Of a DNA stretch of 64,000 nucleotides, positions 11,410 through 23,879 are shown in pieces. Below the pieces are notes generated by a model. The model searched no databases and was not told the origin of the DNA. It saw only the letters and a program-made list of their open reading frames with translations. The position numbers were made by a program, and so were the translations under genes. This DNA is from Vandiemenella viatica (taxonomy: Eukaryota; Arthropoda; Insecta; Orthoptera; Morabidae), in assembly GCA_031002005.1 (NCBI GenBank), contig JARYHS010013630.1, positions 30,529,504-30,593,503 on the forward strand. The letters are read 5' to 3'. Within the stretch, counting starts at the first letter, position 1. The number at the start of each line of letters is the position of its first letter.

Positions 11410-12600
11410 TATAATGACTGCTTTAAAAGCTACAAAAACTGGATAGCAACAGAGGTTATCTTTAAAAGGGGGCTGAGGAATAAATGCTATTTTTAAAAAT
11501 TTGCAAAAATAATAAATGAGACTGAAAATCATAGATGAAGTCAAAATAAAAGAGGAAGAAGCAGAGTACTGGAAGGGATGTTCATGCAATTGCAACATCT
11601 TTAACGTTAAAATAAGTGTAGAAAAGAGACGTGAAATCAATACTGAAACTTGTATAGCTTTCATTGACTTTGGAAAAAAAAAAAAACCTTTAGATGCTGT
11701 GGATAGATGCAAAATGTTGGATATAATGACTAAAAACAGATAGCCTCGATATTTAATTTGAATCATCAAAAGTTATCATAAAGATACAAAAATATTAACA
11801 AATACTGGCACCCAAAAAAAACTGACAAGATATTAACAAAGGCCTTAAGTAAGGCTTATTTCCAACTGTATTCAACTTGTACACTTATGACCTTATAAGA
11901 AACTGGAAACAAATTGCAAATTAGTGAATACAGTTGAGAAAGAATAAATTTCTAAATGTTCTTTTGGCACATGATGTAACAATACTACAAGAAAGTTAAG
12001 ATGAACTACAAAAAGCATTATATAAGCTACAACAATTAGCAGAAAAAGTATAGAATCTCAAGATATCCAAAAAGAAAACAAAAGTGATGGCCCATTATGA
12101 TAAACCATTCACTCAAAAACACTAATTAAAGACACAATGACAGAACAGGTAATGAGTATATAGGTTGTGAAATCAGTCATGACACAGAATAAACATATAG
12201 AGAACAAGATAAATAAAGTTCAGTCAGTATGTGGGTCTATAACTAGAGCACTTCAAAACAAGAAAAGACACAAAAATTAAACTCTATAACATGATGGATG
12301 CCCCCCCCCCCCCCCTCTGCTAAATGGAAGTGAATTTCGACGTACAAAATTAAGAGATAAGTGTAAAATTCAGGCATTGGAAAGAGGTTTCTAAAGAAGG
12401 TAAAAGGCTGTACTGAACAAGACCATATAAGAAATGAAGAAATTTGTGGAGAACTTGGTATATCCAATATAAATGAAAGGACAGAGGAAACAGTGAATCA
12501 TGGGAGCAGCAAATTGAAAAAATGGACAAAGAAAGAATACCACTTCATGTGTTGCAGTATGAACCAGTGAGTGCAGAGACCTAGGCACTGCCTATTCTTT
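11410..12600 (+). pseudogene. LINE RT fragment, part 2
   Basis: Downstream half of the LINE cut at 8990. Recognisable pieces are ETCIAFIDFGKK near 11650 (aspartate block, with a run of A replacing part of it), LAHDVTILQES near 11965-11995 in the position of the catalytic A-D-D box (first Asp changed to His), QQLAEKV...KISKKKTKVM to 12090, then a thumb and C-terminal region to about 12590. A run of 15 C lies at 12301-12315. Many stops and shifts. The clade is not certain; it resembles the many insect RTE-like copies. Confidence 0.65.
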
Positions 12601-13614
12601 GAAGAGAGGAAGAACAACTTCATATGAAATGAAAGGAATGTTTAGTGATTAAAATTTTTGTAATTTTTTTTTTACTTGAGCACATTTAGAAATATGCCAG
12701 ATAATAATTTCACTATGGTCACTTCGAATAATTTTGAATATATCATTTCAAATTATATCTAAAATGAGATTATATACAAATGTCAGAAACTACAACGCCA
12801 TTAAGAAAATTAACATTGGAATGAAGAGTGAATGAGTACAAAGAAAGTGTTGGTGCATATTCAGTTAAATCAACATAGTTTTAGCAATTTTTATATTGAG
12901 AAGATATTACTAGCAAGTATGCCAATCAGATATATATTACCATGAATCAGCACAGAGAGAAACAATGTATGAGACAGATAGGGAGAGACACACAAGCAGA
13001 TAGGGAGAAAGAAAGGAAACACTAACGCCAGAATCGCATAGTAACATAAAAATTCAATAATTTCAGGCATAGAATATACTTCACTATTTACAACCATATA
13101 CAACTGTTATAAGTTTGTGAAGGTTTATTTGCTTCAGCCAGCCATCAGATATGGTAAACAATTGTTTTTTAAGTCATTATTTTCGTTTAATTTTGTTTTA
13201 TTTTCTGAAGTATAGTTCCCTCTAAGGTAGCATGTAAATATGTTATCAAGGAACAGCATCAGGGTAAATGTGCATCTATAGTTAAATTAGGATTGCAAGG
13301 AAACAAAAGAAGTTGGATAACAAAACAAAAATTTGAATTGAGGAATAGACCATTGCTCATCACAGATGACAGCAGATGGGCATCAACACACAAAAAAAGA
13401 TATGAACACACATGAAAAAATATAATTATAGGACATATTACTGCAATGTTCTATTGCTGAGAAAGGATTATGTGCCTAATAATTACTATTTTTTACATCT
13501 GTAAGTGTCTTTATTGTGTTTCGATGCTGACCTGTCACCATCTATATTAAATAGACTTTATTTTATTTTTTTTAAATATTTTAATCGGACATTAAAAAAG
13601 TAAAAATAACTTAC
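12601..13614. other. Intergenic or 3' intronic AT-rich DNA
   Basis: No gene recognised. There is a purine-rich stretch at 12951-13020 with short repeated GATAGGGAGA words. I looked here and further left for the remaining RhoGAP exon (the block expected to contain FGPTL) on the minus strand and did not see it. Confidence 0.5.
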
Positions 13615-13858
13615 TTTATCAAATGGTTAAGCAAGAAGTGGATTATATCTTGATTTTGCTGCGGTAAAAGTGCAAAGCATTGCTGCAAAGCTCTCATCTT
13701 CCCATCTTCATTACTGCAAGTGTTGAATGCCTCGAGAAATTTTGGATAAAGTTCATCTGTAAAAAGGGCCTCAGGTAGTTCCCGCAAATAAAGCTTCAGA
13801 ATTCCTGTTACTGAATGTATATCTACTTCTTTCAGTAGCTGTTCAGCTTCATAAGAAT
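13615..13858 (-). CDS. BCR/ABR-like RhoGAP exon (RhoGAP domain, middle)
   Basis: Fourth exon in the window of a GTPase-activating protein that switches off Rho/Rac GTPases. The acceptor TTTTTTCAG precedes 13858 and the donor GTAAGT follows 13615. Two bases complete an Asn codon begun in the exon at 23731; then 80 codons, then two bases (AA) of a split codon. Residues include EVDIHSVTGILKLYLRELPE and ALFTDELYPKFLEAF, the conserved RhoGAP segment after the arginine-finger helix, then LLPQQNQDIIHFLLNHLI. The family pattern is KLYLRELPEPL; here Pro is replaced by Ala. The exon encoding the end of the domain is not seen to the left. Confidence 0.92.
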
Positions 13859-13874
13859 CTGAAAAAATGTGCAT

Positions 13875-14505
13875 ATCACAAAAGTAAATAAATAAATGAA
13901 ACCTACGTGCATCCTAAAATGAAACAAAAATTCTGACTCTAAATAAATCTGTTAAACCAAACTATAGCTTATAGCTTGTTAGTGTTTTTATTTATTGCTC
14001 GATGCTTCATTATTTTCCATTTTCCCAGAGCTGAATGTGTTTTAACTTCCAAACATTGTAAATGAAACATGGTTCTTACTTAACCTTAATTAATATGTTA
14101 TTTCTGAGTAACTAAACAAGTAAACATATTGCTTTTATACCTACCTGTTAAACTAAAACTATGAGCTGAACACATTGGAAGCATTTGTAAAAGGATGTTT
14201 CCCTGAAAGACAACTGCAATCTTCAATGAACAGGTGGATGAGTGAGCCAACCTGGGCTAAGAATACCGATGACATCAGAGCTAGCAGAAGTCTGTGTTAC
14301 AAACACCATAAACAGGTATTCTCCAACAAGAAGCGTGGATTTTTTTTATGGGAGTTAAAATAAGTGATATTTTATTTCAATTAAAAACCAATGTAAATAA
14401 TATTCAATAACTAAAAATGTAATTAAAATATTTTGGAAGAATTAGACTATTTATATTTTAAAGTTTGTGTAAACTAAACTCATTACCGTAAAGAAATACG
14501 AGGTG
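13875..14505. other. Intron sequence, no feature
   Basis: AT-rich intron DNA upstream (in gene sense) of the last exon found. One short open frame at 14175-14363 matches nothing known to me. Confidence 0.5.
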
Positions 14506-15745
14506 TATTTAAAAAAAAAAATCAGGAATTTTGAAATTATGCGGGTTATATTAGTCTTATTGGCACAATGTTTTGTTGTTGTGTTGGCAATCATGTCTTA
14601 AAAGAACCTATACATTTTGAGCTATATTTGATGTCTCTCATCAACTGTGAAAAGGATAGCAGTCGTCGATTTTTCATTTGAATCGGCACTAAATTTTGCC
14701 ATAAAAATTGAATTAAATGCAGCAAAGTTTTGAAATGTTAGCTATTGTTTTTGATGAGTCCATTATGAGTAAAACAAGGGTTTACAATAGTGTAAGGGTT
14801 TTCAAGATGGCTGTAATCATGCTTAAGATGGAGAGCTTATGGGTCATCCTTACACATCAATAACTGACGAACATGTGGAAAAAGTGAAATAAATGATTAT
14901 GAACAATCACCAAATCATAATTAGAGAAGTTGCTGATGATATTGGCATATCAATTGGCTCATACCTTGAAAATGTTTCATCTGTTTTGGGTATGAAATGT
15001 GTTACCACAAAATCTGTTCCAAAAGTGTGGAGTTTCGAACAAAAACAGTGGAGGATGGAAGTTGATGAGGAATCGCTAAATGAGGTCAACGATGATGCAG
15101 AACTATTGAAAGATGCGATAACAGGTGATGCAACATCGGTTTATGGGTATGATGTTGAAACTAAGGCTCAATTGTATGACTGGATGCATTCTGGATAGCC
15201 AAGACCGAAAAAAGCTCGACAAGTTTGTGCAAATGTGAAGGATATGCTCACTGTGTTCTTCAATTTTAATGGCATAGTGCACCATGAGTTCTTGCCACAA
15301 GGTCAAACAAGCAATAAGAAAGACAACATTTAAGTTCAAAACTGTATGCATGAAGCAGTCTGAAGAAAATGCTCAGATCTGCGACAAAACAATCCATGGA
15401 TTTCGCATCATGATAATGCAGCTGCTCACACATAGTAGCTTGTTTGTGATTTTTTGGCAAAATCAACAATCAAATGATGCACCAGCTTCCACATTTGCCA
15501 GACATGGCCCCGTGTGAATTTTTTCTGTTCCTAAAAATGAAGAGAACTTTGAAGGGCCGTTGTTTTAAAAGCATTGATGAGATTAAAAGTGCACAGTTGA
15601 AAGAGCTCAAAGCTATCAAAAAAATCGAGTTCCAGATGTATTTTGGGGTTAGAAGAAGTGCTGGAATAAGTGTATAATATCTAATGGGTAACATCGATGT
15701 AGACAAATAAATAAAATTCAAACACAGCTAGTATAAGGATACTTT
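14506..15745 (+). pseudogene. Mariner (DD34D-type) transposase relic
   Basis: Degenerate mariner transposase. The open stretch 14893-15198 reads IREVADDIGISIGSY (HTH), VWSFEQKQWRMEV and ITGDATSVYGYDVETKAQ, where the first catalytic Asp lies. After a stop it continues PRPKKARQV and VHHEFLPQG near 15280, HHDNAAAHT near 15405 (second Asp), then after a shift LPDMAPCEFFLF near 15495-15530 (third Asp) and KRTLKGRCFKSIDEIKS. Several stops and shifts mean it is dead. The ends are not clear; the left end may be near 14500 (GAGGTGTATTTAAA). Confidence 0.85.
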
Positions 15746-16689
15746 ATTTGAGGAACGGGGGGGGGGGGGTGGTTCTAAAATTACTAAATTGATTGTGTGT
15801 TTTTATTTTTCAGTTTGTGTGCATTTTTTTGCCATTTTTGTGTCTTTCTTCTTGTGTTCGTGTAGTGAGTTGAGTGATTAATTTCTGCTTTGATTTCTAA
15901 TGATTCTGCAATTGTGTTTAATGCTTATGTTTCTTTATTTTGTTGTTGTTGATAACAATCTATTAATAGGTGCTTTCTGGCTGTGATTTGGGTTGCAAAT
16001 TTTGAAACAGCCAAAATCAATCTAAAAGCTGAACTGAGGTGTTTTAAATCTGAACTGACTGTTTAAGAATGGAATTGAGAAGTTTAAATACAGTAGCTTG
16101 TGGAAACTCTAGACACGGGTGTATAACCATGAATATTGAGGTTTCTGGCAAAATAATAGAAACAGAGGTACACACTGATAAGTCAGAGGTTCGATATTGC
16201 AACAGGAATGTAGAGGCAGTTTCAAAGGTAGAATTCCTGGCAAAAAGTAGCAACATGAATTTGTCAGCAGACTACAACACAAGTTAGAATATAGCAGATG
16301 GTAATGTGGCAGAGAGAAAAAAGTGATGTAATTTTGGTTTCTTTCAATTTGACACCTGCCATGAAATCTGGTACAATGCACGATAGTGTGAAGCAAATAG
16401 TTAAGCGTACTGAAAATGTAGGAATGTGACAGATGTGTCAGTTAAACAGATTATAATATCTGATTAGAAAGCAGCACATTTGAATGATTTTGACCTGAGT
16501 GAATGGAGTAAAATACAGACATGTAAGGATGGGAAAGAAGGTTAAGAGGAAATACCAATTTAATAAGAAAGGGGTTGTATGCATGAAATGAAAACCTTTT
16601 TAAAATGCTGTTTCACACAGAAAATACGTATGCAAAAAAAATTATTGCACAAAAATATGAATGCCCTGAGTTTGTTCGGATGAAATGTT
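15746..16689. other. Intron, poly-G tract, nothing coding
   Basis: A run of 11 G lies at 15760-15770, followed by T-rich sequence to about 15970. The frame 16069-16287 is short and unrecognised. Confidence 0.5.
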
Positions 16690-18230
16690 TCTTCGTCTTC
16701 TTGTTGTTAGTGTTTTAGGGCACATTAATGTATGGGTTATTAGCACCCTGACTAGACCCTAGTACGGCAACGTGGTTTAAAACCGAACTCAGTTACCAAT
16801 TGTGTGCCGGGATGCTTACTTCAAAAAGGCCATGGGCAAATTCCTTCCCGTTCCATGTCCCAAGTCCCATCCTGCCTCTAATGACCTTAGCCGTCAATGA
16901 GGCATAAAGCCGTAAAAAAAAACACACAATTGTGTATAGGGGTTGGCCACACAGATGGAAAAATAAAATACTGACAAAAATGCCACGTGCATGGCAGGTT
17001 GTAAAGAGGTTGGCCATACAAAATTTAAAAAAATGTAAAATACTGAAACGATGGCTGTAAACAGGTAATAAAAAAGGAAAACACAAACACTGACTGGTTG
17101 GCTGTTAAGTGGCCAACCAGATTAAACAAACGATAAAACAACAAACTAACTGGTTGGCTAGCTGTAAAAGGGCCAGCCAGATATAAAGTGGAAAACATAA
17201 TAAAACACAACAAAAACAGAAAAAATAAAAACACCTTACTTGTTTTGGTGGTTGTCGAGAGACCACCAAACCATTTTAAAGTATGGGCCGCTCTGCCTAA
17301 AATGTTTGGGATGAGTTTGACCAAACTACAGAATTTTAAAATTATTGCCACATCATTGTCACTGTTTAAAATACGGACCAGATCATTGGCTAGGCCAACA
17401 TCTGCCCTTAAATCTAAAATCAACGCACTATCAGATAAAATGTGGCGCACTGTCAAAGATACACCGGAAGCATCACATTCTGGTGGGTCCTCCTCACAGA
17501 GTAGAAAAATGTGTCAGAGGACAGTGTCCAATGTGGAGGCGAGTAAGAAGAACCTCATCCCTCCTCACCCATTGGAAGAAGCTGCACAATGGCTTGGTTT
17601 GAACAGCTGGAGCTTATTATGCTTGACTTCTAGCCACTCTGCCAAATATCAAAGATAATTCTTTCCACCACTTAGGCAAGGTCTGACGTTGGGACCAGAG
17701 CAATGTCGATTCTGACCTTGCTACAGGTTAACTTGGCAGCTTCATTGGCTGCCTTATACCCCCTCATTCCCACGTGGCTGGTACCCTGCATAATATAACC
17801 TCCTTTCCACGAGACTGGAAGCAAAGGAGGCCATCCTGTATGACCTGGACCAAATGATCTACTGAGTACATGTTTTCGAATGCATGAATATAGCTGAGGG
17901 AGTCACAGCACATGAATTAGTTCCTATTGTGGTTTACCTTAATATGATGGAGCAGAGCGTAAGACTCAGTGGTGTATATGCTGCACCTGCTGTCCAGCTT
18001 GTATTTTTAAGTTGCTTGAGGGGACACTACAGAGCAGCCTACTGCTTTAGCCTGCTTAGACCCATCTGTGTATATAGGGCAAAAGGTGTGATGTTGAGTT
18101 TAAACATCTCTAAAAACATTAATAAAAACATTGTCAGCGGAAACAGTTTGTTATACAGAGACAAAAACTCTGGGCCTCTTTAAAAGCCAGGATTTACTGT
18201 AACTCTGGACATGAAAAGAGGAAAAATTTG
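16690..18230 (-). pseudogene. 3' half of an RNase H-bearing LINE
   Basis: Minus-strand remnant of a non-LTR element of the I/R1-like type. IYTDGSKQ near 18050 is the first RNase H block with its Asp. CDSLSYIHAFENM near 17900-17860 is the second, followed by HLVQVIQDGL. RLHIGHCPLTH near 17520 is the motif that usually follows RNase H in these elements. The 3' untranslated part runs to 16690 and ends in a short Thr/Asn-like (CAA) repeat on the minus strand. The layout matches 32176-33300, so the two copies belong to one family. A SINE is inserted at 16806-16926. Confidence 0.8.
16806..16926 (+). mobile_element. 5'-truncated SINE with target duplication
   Basis: Carries the body and 3' end of the SINE family found at 49110, 62196, 63236 and 63583 but lacks the tRNA-like head. 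It ends in a run of A at about 16914-16922. CAATTGTGT at 16797-16805 is repeated at 16927-16935, so it was inserted into the 3' region of the RNase H LINE by target-primed insertion. Confidence 0.85.
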
Positions 18231-20225
18231 TAACGCTTCATGATTTTGTATGTCATCCTTGCACAAGGGACACGGTAGTCTTCTCTGTATTGTTTCAATT
18301 TTAGTATAGATACTGCCAAAGCAAGTACAAAAATGTTTGGCTCTTGCGTGTATAAGAAGTGTGACTGTGCAGAATGAGTGAAATGAAACTGCTATATTTG
18401 CCCTAGTTAAGGAATATGTTTAGGGTAATGATGAGGCACAGAAAAGAAAGAAAGTTACGAGGCTACTAGCTTCGTCAAAGTATCACTGCTGAACTACCAT
18501 TATTTCTGCTCTGCTCTGATCTTGTTAGGATAATATTTTCTACAACGTTCACAAGGGGAGAGGGGGGAGGGGGGAGGGAAGAAAAAATAAAAAAACTAAC
18601 ATTTAAATTGATTTGGCCAGATGCTGTTATGAGAAGGAAAGACTGGAATCATCCCAGTCTAAGTTTAATACCCACATCTATTAATACTTCTGAGTTCTTC
18701 AAGCTAAGGGAATTTTTTCATCATGTGGATGAAACGCAGGTCAAGTTTGTATTTGGTCAGACCAGGTCAAACTGTCATAATCTTTCACCCAAAAAACTAG
18801 AACTATTCTAAACCCGTGGCGATATGCAAAAAACGGTCATGGGTTCTTAATAAATTTGTTTTATTCAAAGATTATCTGTACAATGTAGCTGATTCTGTAA
18901 AGAGCATGAATTCCAACATGCATAACACTGTAATGTTAGTAAAGTGCTAAAAAAAATGAATAAATGGAGTATAGTTAAGAATTTATCATGTAAACTTCTT
19001 GCAATGCAACCGAGAAATGTTTATTTTGTCGAAGGAAAATTTTGTAAAAATATGTATTTGTGTTTTATAATACATTAAATGATATGTTTATGTGCTGATG
19101 AATTCTGTTATTTTTATCCAAAAAATTCATTATATATGTGCATGGCATTTTCTTTAAATTATCTTTGAATTTCTTTAAGGACACAAAACTATGGCTGTTT
19201 TCTGAATAATTCTCAAGTTGTTTTGTCTTGAAAGAAGGTACTCTCCTTAGTTTTTACAGGGACTCTTTATTTGATATGAATCTTTAACATCTATTTCAGC
19301 ACCATATTATTATTTCACTAGAGTAAAGCCCATTACACAGGCAGCGTTCGTGGCTAGTGATGAATGCATATTGATAACCACATCATTAATTGTGATAAAA
19401 AGTACCCTTCTACATAGTGAAATCCCGCTTTACCACTCGTTTTTTTTGCTTCTTCTTCCACAACAGAAAATGGCACATAAACAAAATACAGATTGACTCT
19501 GACTCGCAGCAACAAAATGAACAACGCATTTCCTCCTTGCATTTTAATGTTTTGATTTAATCACTCCTAAAGCATCATGTTGCTTTTTTATTGTATCTGA
19601 TAAAACATTCATAATCTAATCTTGGACATTGTTTCTGTAACAGCTGGAGAAATTATACAGATTCCAGATTATTAAATGGCTGAACAACTTCAAAGAAATT
19701 AGTTGTCAGAATACTCGATTCAGCAACATTTTTAGCCTGATATCCACTTTAAATAACTTAATAACTCGTGTCCAGTGAACGTGAACAAAGACAATTAAAG
19801 AAGGTGGTCAGTAAAATAAGTAAAAAGGAAATAAACCGTAATAAATAAACTTTAATCAAGCAGCAACATTAGCAAAAGTTTTAATTAAATTTAAATTTAG
19901 CTTAGGCTGGAATTCAATTTGGCATTCGTGATTACCAATAGCAGAGACCATAAGGAATTTAAGTTCCTTAAATGTTACTTTCATTAGTGACATGTTACTG
20001 AAAAGTAGTCGTAGTTCCACGTATTTGTAGCAGAAATTTTTTCACTTTTTTTTTTTTTTTTTTTTTTTTAAGAATAAAATGCTACGGAAAGCAAACTTTA
20101 GAACAGTATAATGGCAAGTAATTTCATAGTAGTTGCATATATACTAAACTGTGCACATAATCTCTATTTTCTAATATCTCTGGTGGTTACTATTTTGTGG
20201 AAAGAATATTGTTGAATTGCAATTA
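18231..20225. other. Long intron stretch, no gene recognised
   Basis: AT-rich. Contains a G-rich tract at 18555-18578 and a run of about 26 T at 20044-20069. The frame 18608-18811 is the longest clean one and is unrecognised. The phrase GCCTGATATCCACTTTAAAT at 19736-19755 recurs at 29067-29086, so part of this stretch is a dispersed repeat. Confidence 0.5.
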
Positions 20226-20230
20226 ATAAA

Positions 20231-21281
20231 TTGAGTTTCACATCGCGTATACATAGTCATATGCTTGATGATTTAAACTAAATAAAAAGGTAAACTTAAA
20301 TCCCATTTTTTTTTATCACCAGTTTATTTGCAGTGCAACTAACAACTGCCGAGAAGCAAATTCAGGCCTCCCAGTACAAATATACAATATTCCCAAATTT
20401 CTGGTGGATATTTTCACAGAATAACCTCAATTCATTTAAAGAGGAAGGTTGAACTACACACTAAGCAGAAGCAGTTACAGAAACCAGCCATAACTGGCCG
20501 ACAGATTATTCGGCATTGTCATCAAGAAATGATAAATATGCTGGATGTTAACAAATAAAATAAAAAATTGTCCAAAAAGCAACTTTTTGAAATAACTACT
20601 TCACTTAAATAATGAAAAACAACATAGTTCCAAAATTGAAAGGAAAAAAAGGTTCCCTATTTCGTAACCACACAAACCATTTCTGTTATCTTTTTATAAA
20701 TATTTTTTGCATTTTAAATTAAACGTATATATTTATTTATTTCATATATATATCTTCTGACTCTATATTAATAATATAGTGATCTACTCTCTTTACATTG
20801 TTATGGTACAAATTCTAGGATTGTGAGCATCTCTTCTCCATAATGCTCAGATTCTTACTAGCTTTTTTCACTTATAATCCTCCCTTCCCAAAGCAATCCT
20901 TGGTGATGCTAAATTATGAAAATTATCTTTTGTTTAAATATGTTGAAAGCAAAGAATTCCAGGGGGGGGGAGGGGGGAAGAATCTTATTAGTCAGTGTTT
21001 CCGAAATACGTTATCCTGAAACGATGTTTTCAAACTTAACACTCGAAACGAAATATGCAAAGTTTTATCTTTTGTAATCTCCAGTAAATAAATATTTGAG
21101 TTTTCAACACACTGTTCGAAATGATCAAAAAACTGAACAACATTAAAATTCTCCTGCATTCTGAGGAACAATAGCAGAGATCTTTAGTTCCAAATATTAA
21201 GTATTTAAATTACAGATCGCGTATACATACTCATATTCTTGATGACTTAAACTAAATAAAAAGGTAAACTTAAATCTCATT
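20231..21281. repeat. Pair of direct repeats about 985 bp apart
   Basis: About 70 bp at 20242-20310 (ATCGCGTATACATAGTCATA, then the shared phrase AAAAAGGTAAACTTAAATC) recurs at 21216-21281 with few differences. The two copies bracket about 0.9 kb of non-coding sequence that includes a poly-G tract at 20962-20976. They could be ends of an unidentified element or two copies of a short repeat. Confidence 0.7.
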
Positions 21282-21339
21282 TAATAAATAACACATGTAT
21301 CAAAAACTAAGGGTATCATGTATGATGCTAGTAGGTATT

Positions 21340-22145
21340 TATTCTGGAAAAGCTTGCAACATCATAATAATAATAACTAACATCAAGGATGCTCCACCAA
21401 AACTTCAAACCAAATACGGGGACATTAATCAAGTGGAAAAATTTAAGTACCTTGGTTAGATCATTATGGAAAACGGATTGGACAAAGAAGCTATTCGGGA
21501 AAAGATTCACAAACTAGAAATAGCCTACCAAACTTCACCAGAGGTCTGCAACAAAAAATGTATTTCACAAAATACTAAAATACGTCATTATGAAACAGTT
21601 CTGAAACCAGTAGTTTTTTATGCAGCTGAAACCTTGTTCCTGAATGCCGATAAAGGACTTTTGGGAGAAAAAAAGAGAGAAATTATAAGAGGAATTCTGG
21701 GTTCGAACTTTAAGAATAGTGTCCATCAAAAGAGATCCAACAAAGAAGTCTACAGCAAAATAGAGAAAATCACTAAAACAATCCGCAAAAGCGGGGCTTG
21801 ATTCTATGGCCACCTCAAACCAATGGAGGAGAACAGACTAACAAAGAAAAAAAATTAATTTATTCGATTCCAGACCCAAAACTGTAATGCCCTGGTTTGT
21901 AAATATTAAAAGAAGATCTTCATTTGATGGAACCAGAAGATGCTTTCAATAAAGATATATTTCGGAAGAAGTTAATGACAAGTGAGACAAGCCAAGACGA
22001 ACACTCCAACAGAAGACGTAGGATACTCTGAACAGAGGAGCGCAAACAGATGCATTCAAAACGAATGAAGGAGTTCTGGGCCCAAAAGAAGACGAAACTC
22101 GCTGTCAAATGCAACAAAGGCTTAACGTGGTCCTAGTTGGCCTCA
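21340..22145 (+). pseudogene. LINE 3' fragment (RT thumb to C-terminus)
   Basis: From about 21377 one reads NIKDAPPKLQ, VEKFKYLG (the YLG block after the RT palm), then from 21466 an open stretch GLDKEAIREKIHKLEIAYQ, KIRHYETVLKPVVFYAAETL, RGILGSNFK, KRSNKEVYSKIE to 21801, and FYGHLKPM. It is the C-terminal region of a non-LTR polyprotein that has lost its 5' part. It ends near 22145 at TGAATAAATAAAT. Confidence 0.7.
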
Positions 22146-22149
22146 ATGA

Positions 22150-23730
22150 ATAAATAAATATAATAAGAATCATTTTTAATGGTATTTTTCATGATATGAG
22201 TACCTTAGTCTGGTTAGATTATCAGAGCATTTGACTAGGATTTTATTTAAATAAATGTATTTTACTTTAAATGACGGAGACTATAATTTTGAAAATGGAT
22301 AACTGTTATTTATTTGACTGATACATTTCACAATTACGTAAGTTTCATGTAAGCTTTCTCTGAGTTTTTAATAAAGTTCATTGTTCCTTATCTTCAGCCA
22401 AAAAAAATTCTTAGGTTATGCTTTAACCTAGTCCTTATAACTGATACAGATATTTTAGAGTAAACATTGAATACCCTTCTCCTTACATGAATTTCTGCAT
22501 CTAGTTGTCGTAAAGAAACAAAAAGCAACATGAGGAACAATCATAACTTGACAGTGGCTGTTGATTCGTGAGTGACGGCTGGCACGTGTATGTTCTCTGG
22601 CCAATAGCTATCCAGATGTGCGCAGTATCCAGACGATGCATTTTATATAAGATGATCAGATTTGAAGCATACAACTGGTACCTAGAAATAAGGTGATTCG
22701 AACTGGAATGCCACTAAGTATGAAGCTTTTAAACTTAGCAGTTCGACCATTACAATATAAAGAAGATAAATCTTAGTTTTTCATTTGTACCTAGCAATTT
22801 TTTATTAGTTTTAAAATCATTCATCGTAATAACCAGTCAAAAGTAAGGGAGGGTTGCAAGGATATATGTATAATTCTACCTTCTTGTTTTCATAATGTAT
22901 AGATGAACTGTTTGGTTTCCCGGCCATACTATGGGAAGCCGCATAATATAAAAGTCACACACCATAGAAACCTAGCCCATAGTCACACACCATAAAAGCC
23001 TAGCCCCTCAGCTGGACTACTTTTGTGAAAGATTCACTCAGGTTTAGTAGCTGCTTGGATGCAGTGAGGACCAGATAGTCAGCATATAGACACACTGTAC
23101 TCCAGCATACATGACAGATTCAATGTTTGTGGACCACGTAAGAAGAATAAATCACAGGCAGTGAAAAGATGCAGTTGGTGTGAAGGCAGAAACCAGTTCA
23201 AATAGTTACAGACAGTGTAAAGGCACACTGTACAGAACTATGATATACAATGCAGGCAGCAGCAGAGACAATACAAAATGTGGGAGACTAATTTGATGTA
23301 AGCTTCATCGGTGTTCAGCGGGATAGCTTTCATTGAATCGGTACGCTGGGAAAGTTTCCACTCACACATTTGAGACTAATGTGCACCAGTGACTTAGTTC
23401 GAGACGGAGCAACAGAGACAACTCAGTAGTCAGCAAGTGTGAACAAATTTTTAAGTTGGAAAGCCATAAAATGGTGGTTAACATTTATGAAGATGGAAGA
23501 GTTCAAATTGTTTATATTTTATACAAAGCAAATAAATCATAAATGCAAATTATTTCAGTTATTCAGATATACCTGACCACAAGAGTTATTCTATAGCATG
23601 TACCAGTGAACCTCACCATATGCTGTGTTTCCTGAGGGATCACTGCTCAACCTTAGTACCTGATAGTTTTCATTTCCAATTCTAGTTTAATTTCTACAGT
23701 TCACATAATAAAATGTTTATTAACACTTAC
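22150..23730. other. Intron, short tandem duplication, no gene
   Basis: A 28-bp tandem duplication (AGTCACACACCATA...CTAGCCC) lies at 22953-23006. The surrounding 22550-23650 is less AT-rich than its neighbours and could be an old element, but I find no ends and no coding. Confidence 0.5.
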
Positions 23731-23870
23731 TAGTTTCAAATGACTTTTTCAGTTTGTTAAGATCAGACGCTGAACCTGATACCCTGTAAATACCAACTTC
23801 ATTCATTCCACGTCGCTCTACTTCCCGTACACATGATGTCATTATAAACGGAACGGTCCTTTTCTGACGC
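23731..23870 (-). CDS. BCR/ABR-like RhoGAP exon (RhoGAP domain start)
   Basis: Third exon in the window. The acceptor TTTGCAG ends at 23871; the donor GTAAGT starts at 23730. The first base completes a Lys codon from 44145, 46 codons follow, and the last base begins an Asn codon completed at 13858. It reads RQKRTVPFIMTSCVREVERR, then GMNEVGIYRVSGSASDLNKL. GIYRVSG holds the arginine finger that RhoGAP proteins insert into the GTPase active site, and it is intact. The V-P-F/Y-I...C...IE-RRG block matches BCR and ABR in family knowledge. Confidence 0.95.
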
Positions 23871-23879
23871 CTGCAAATA

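Noticed and set aside
12301..12315. Poly-C, poly-G and poly-T tracts (also 15760, 20044, 20962, 25062, 45281, 51155) as regulatory sites
   Set aside because: Simple homopolymers scattered through intron and element DNA; no consistent position relative to a gene.
1..13614. Next RhoGAP exon (block with FGPTL)
   Set aside because: Searched on the minus strand by eye and not found; it probably lies beyond the left edge, though a short exon could be missed.
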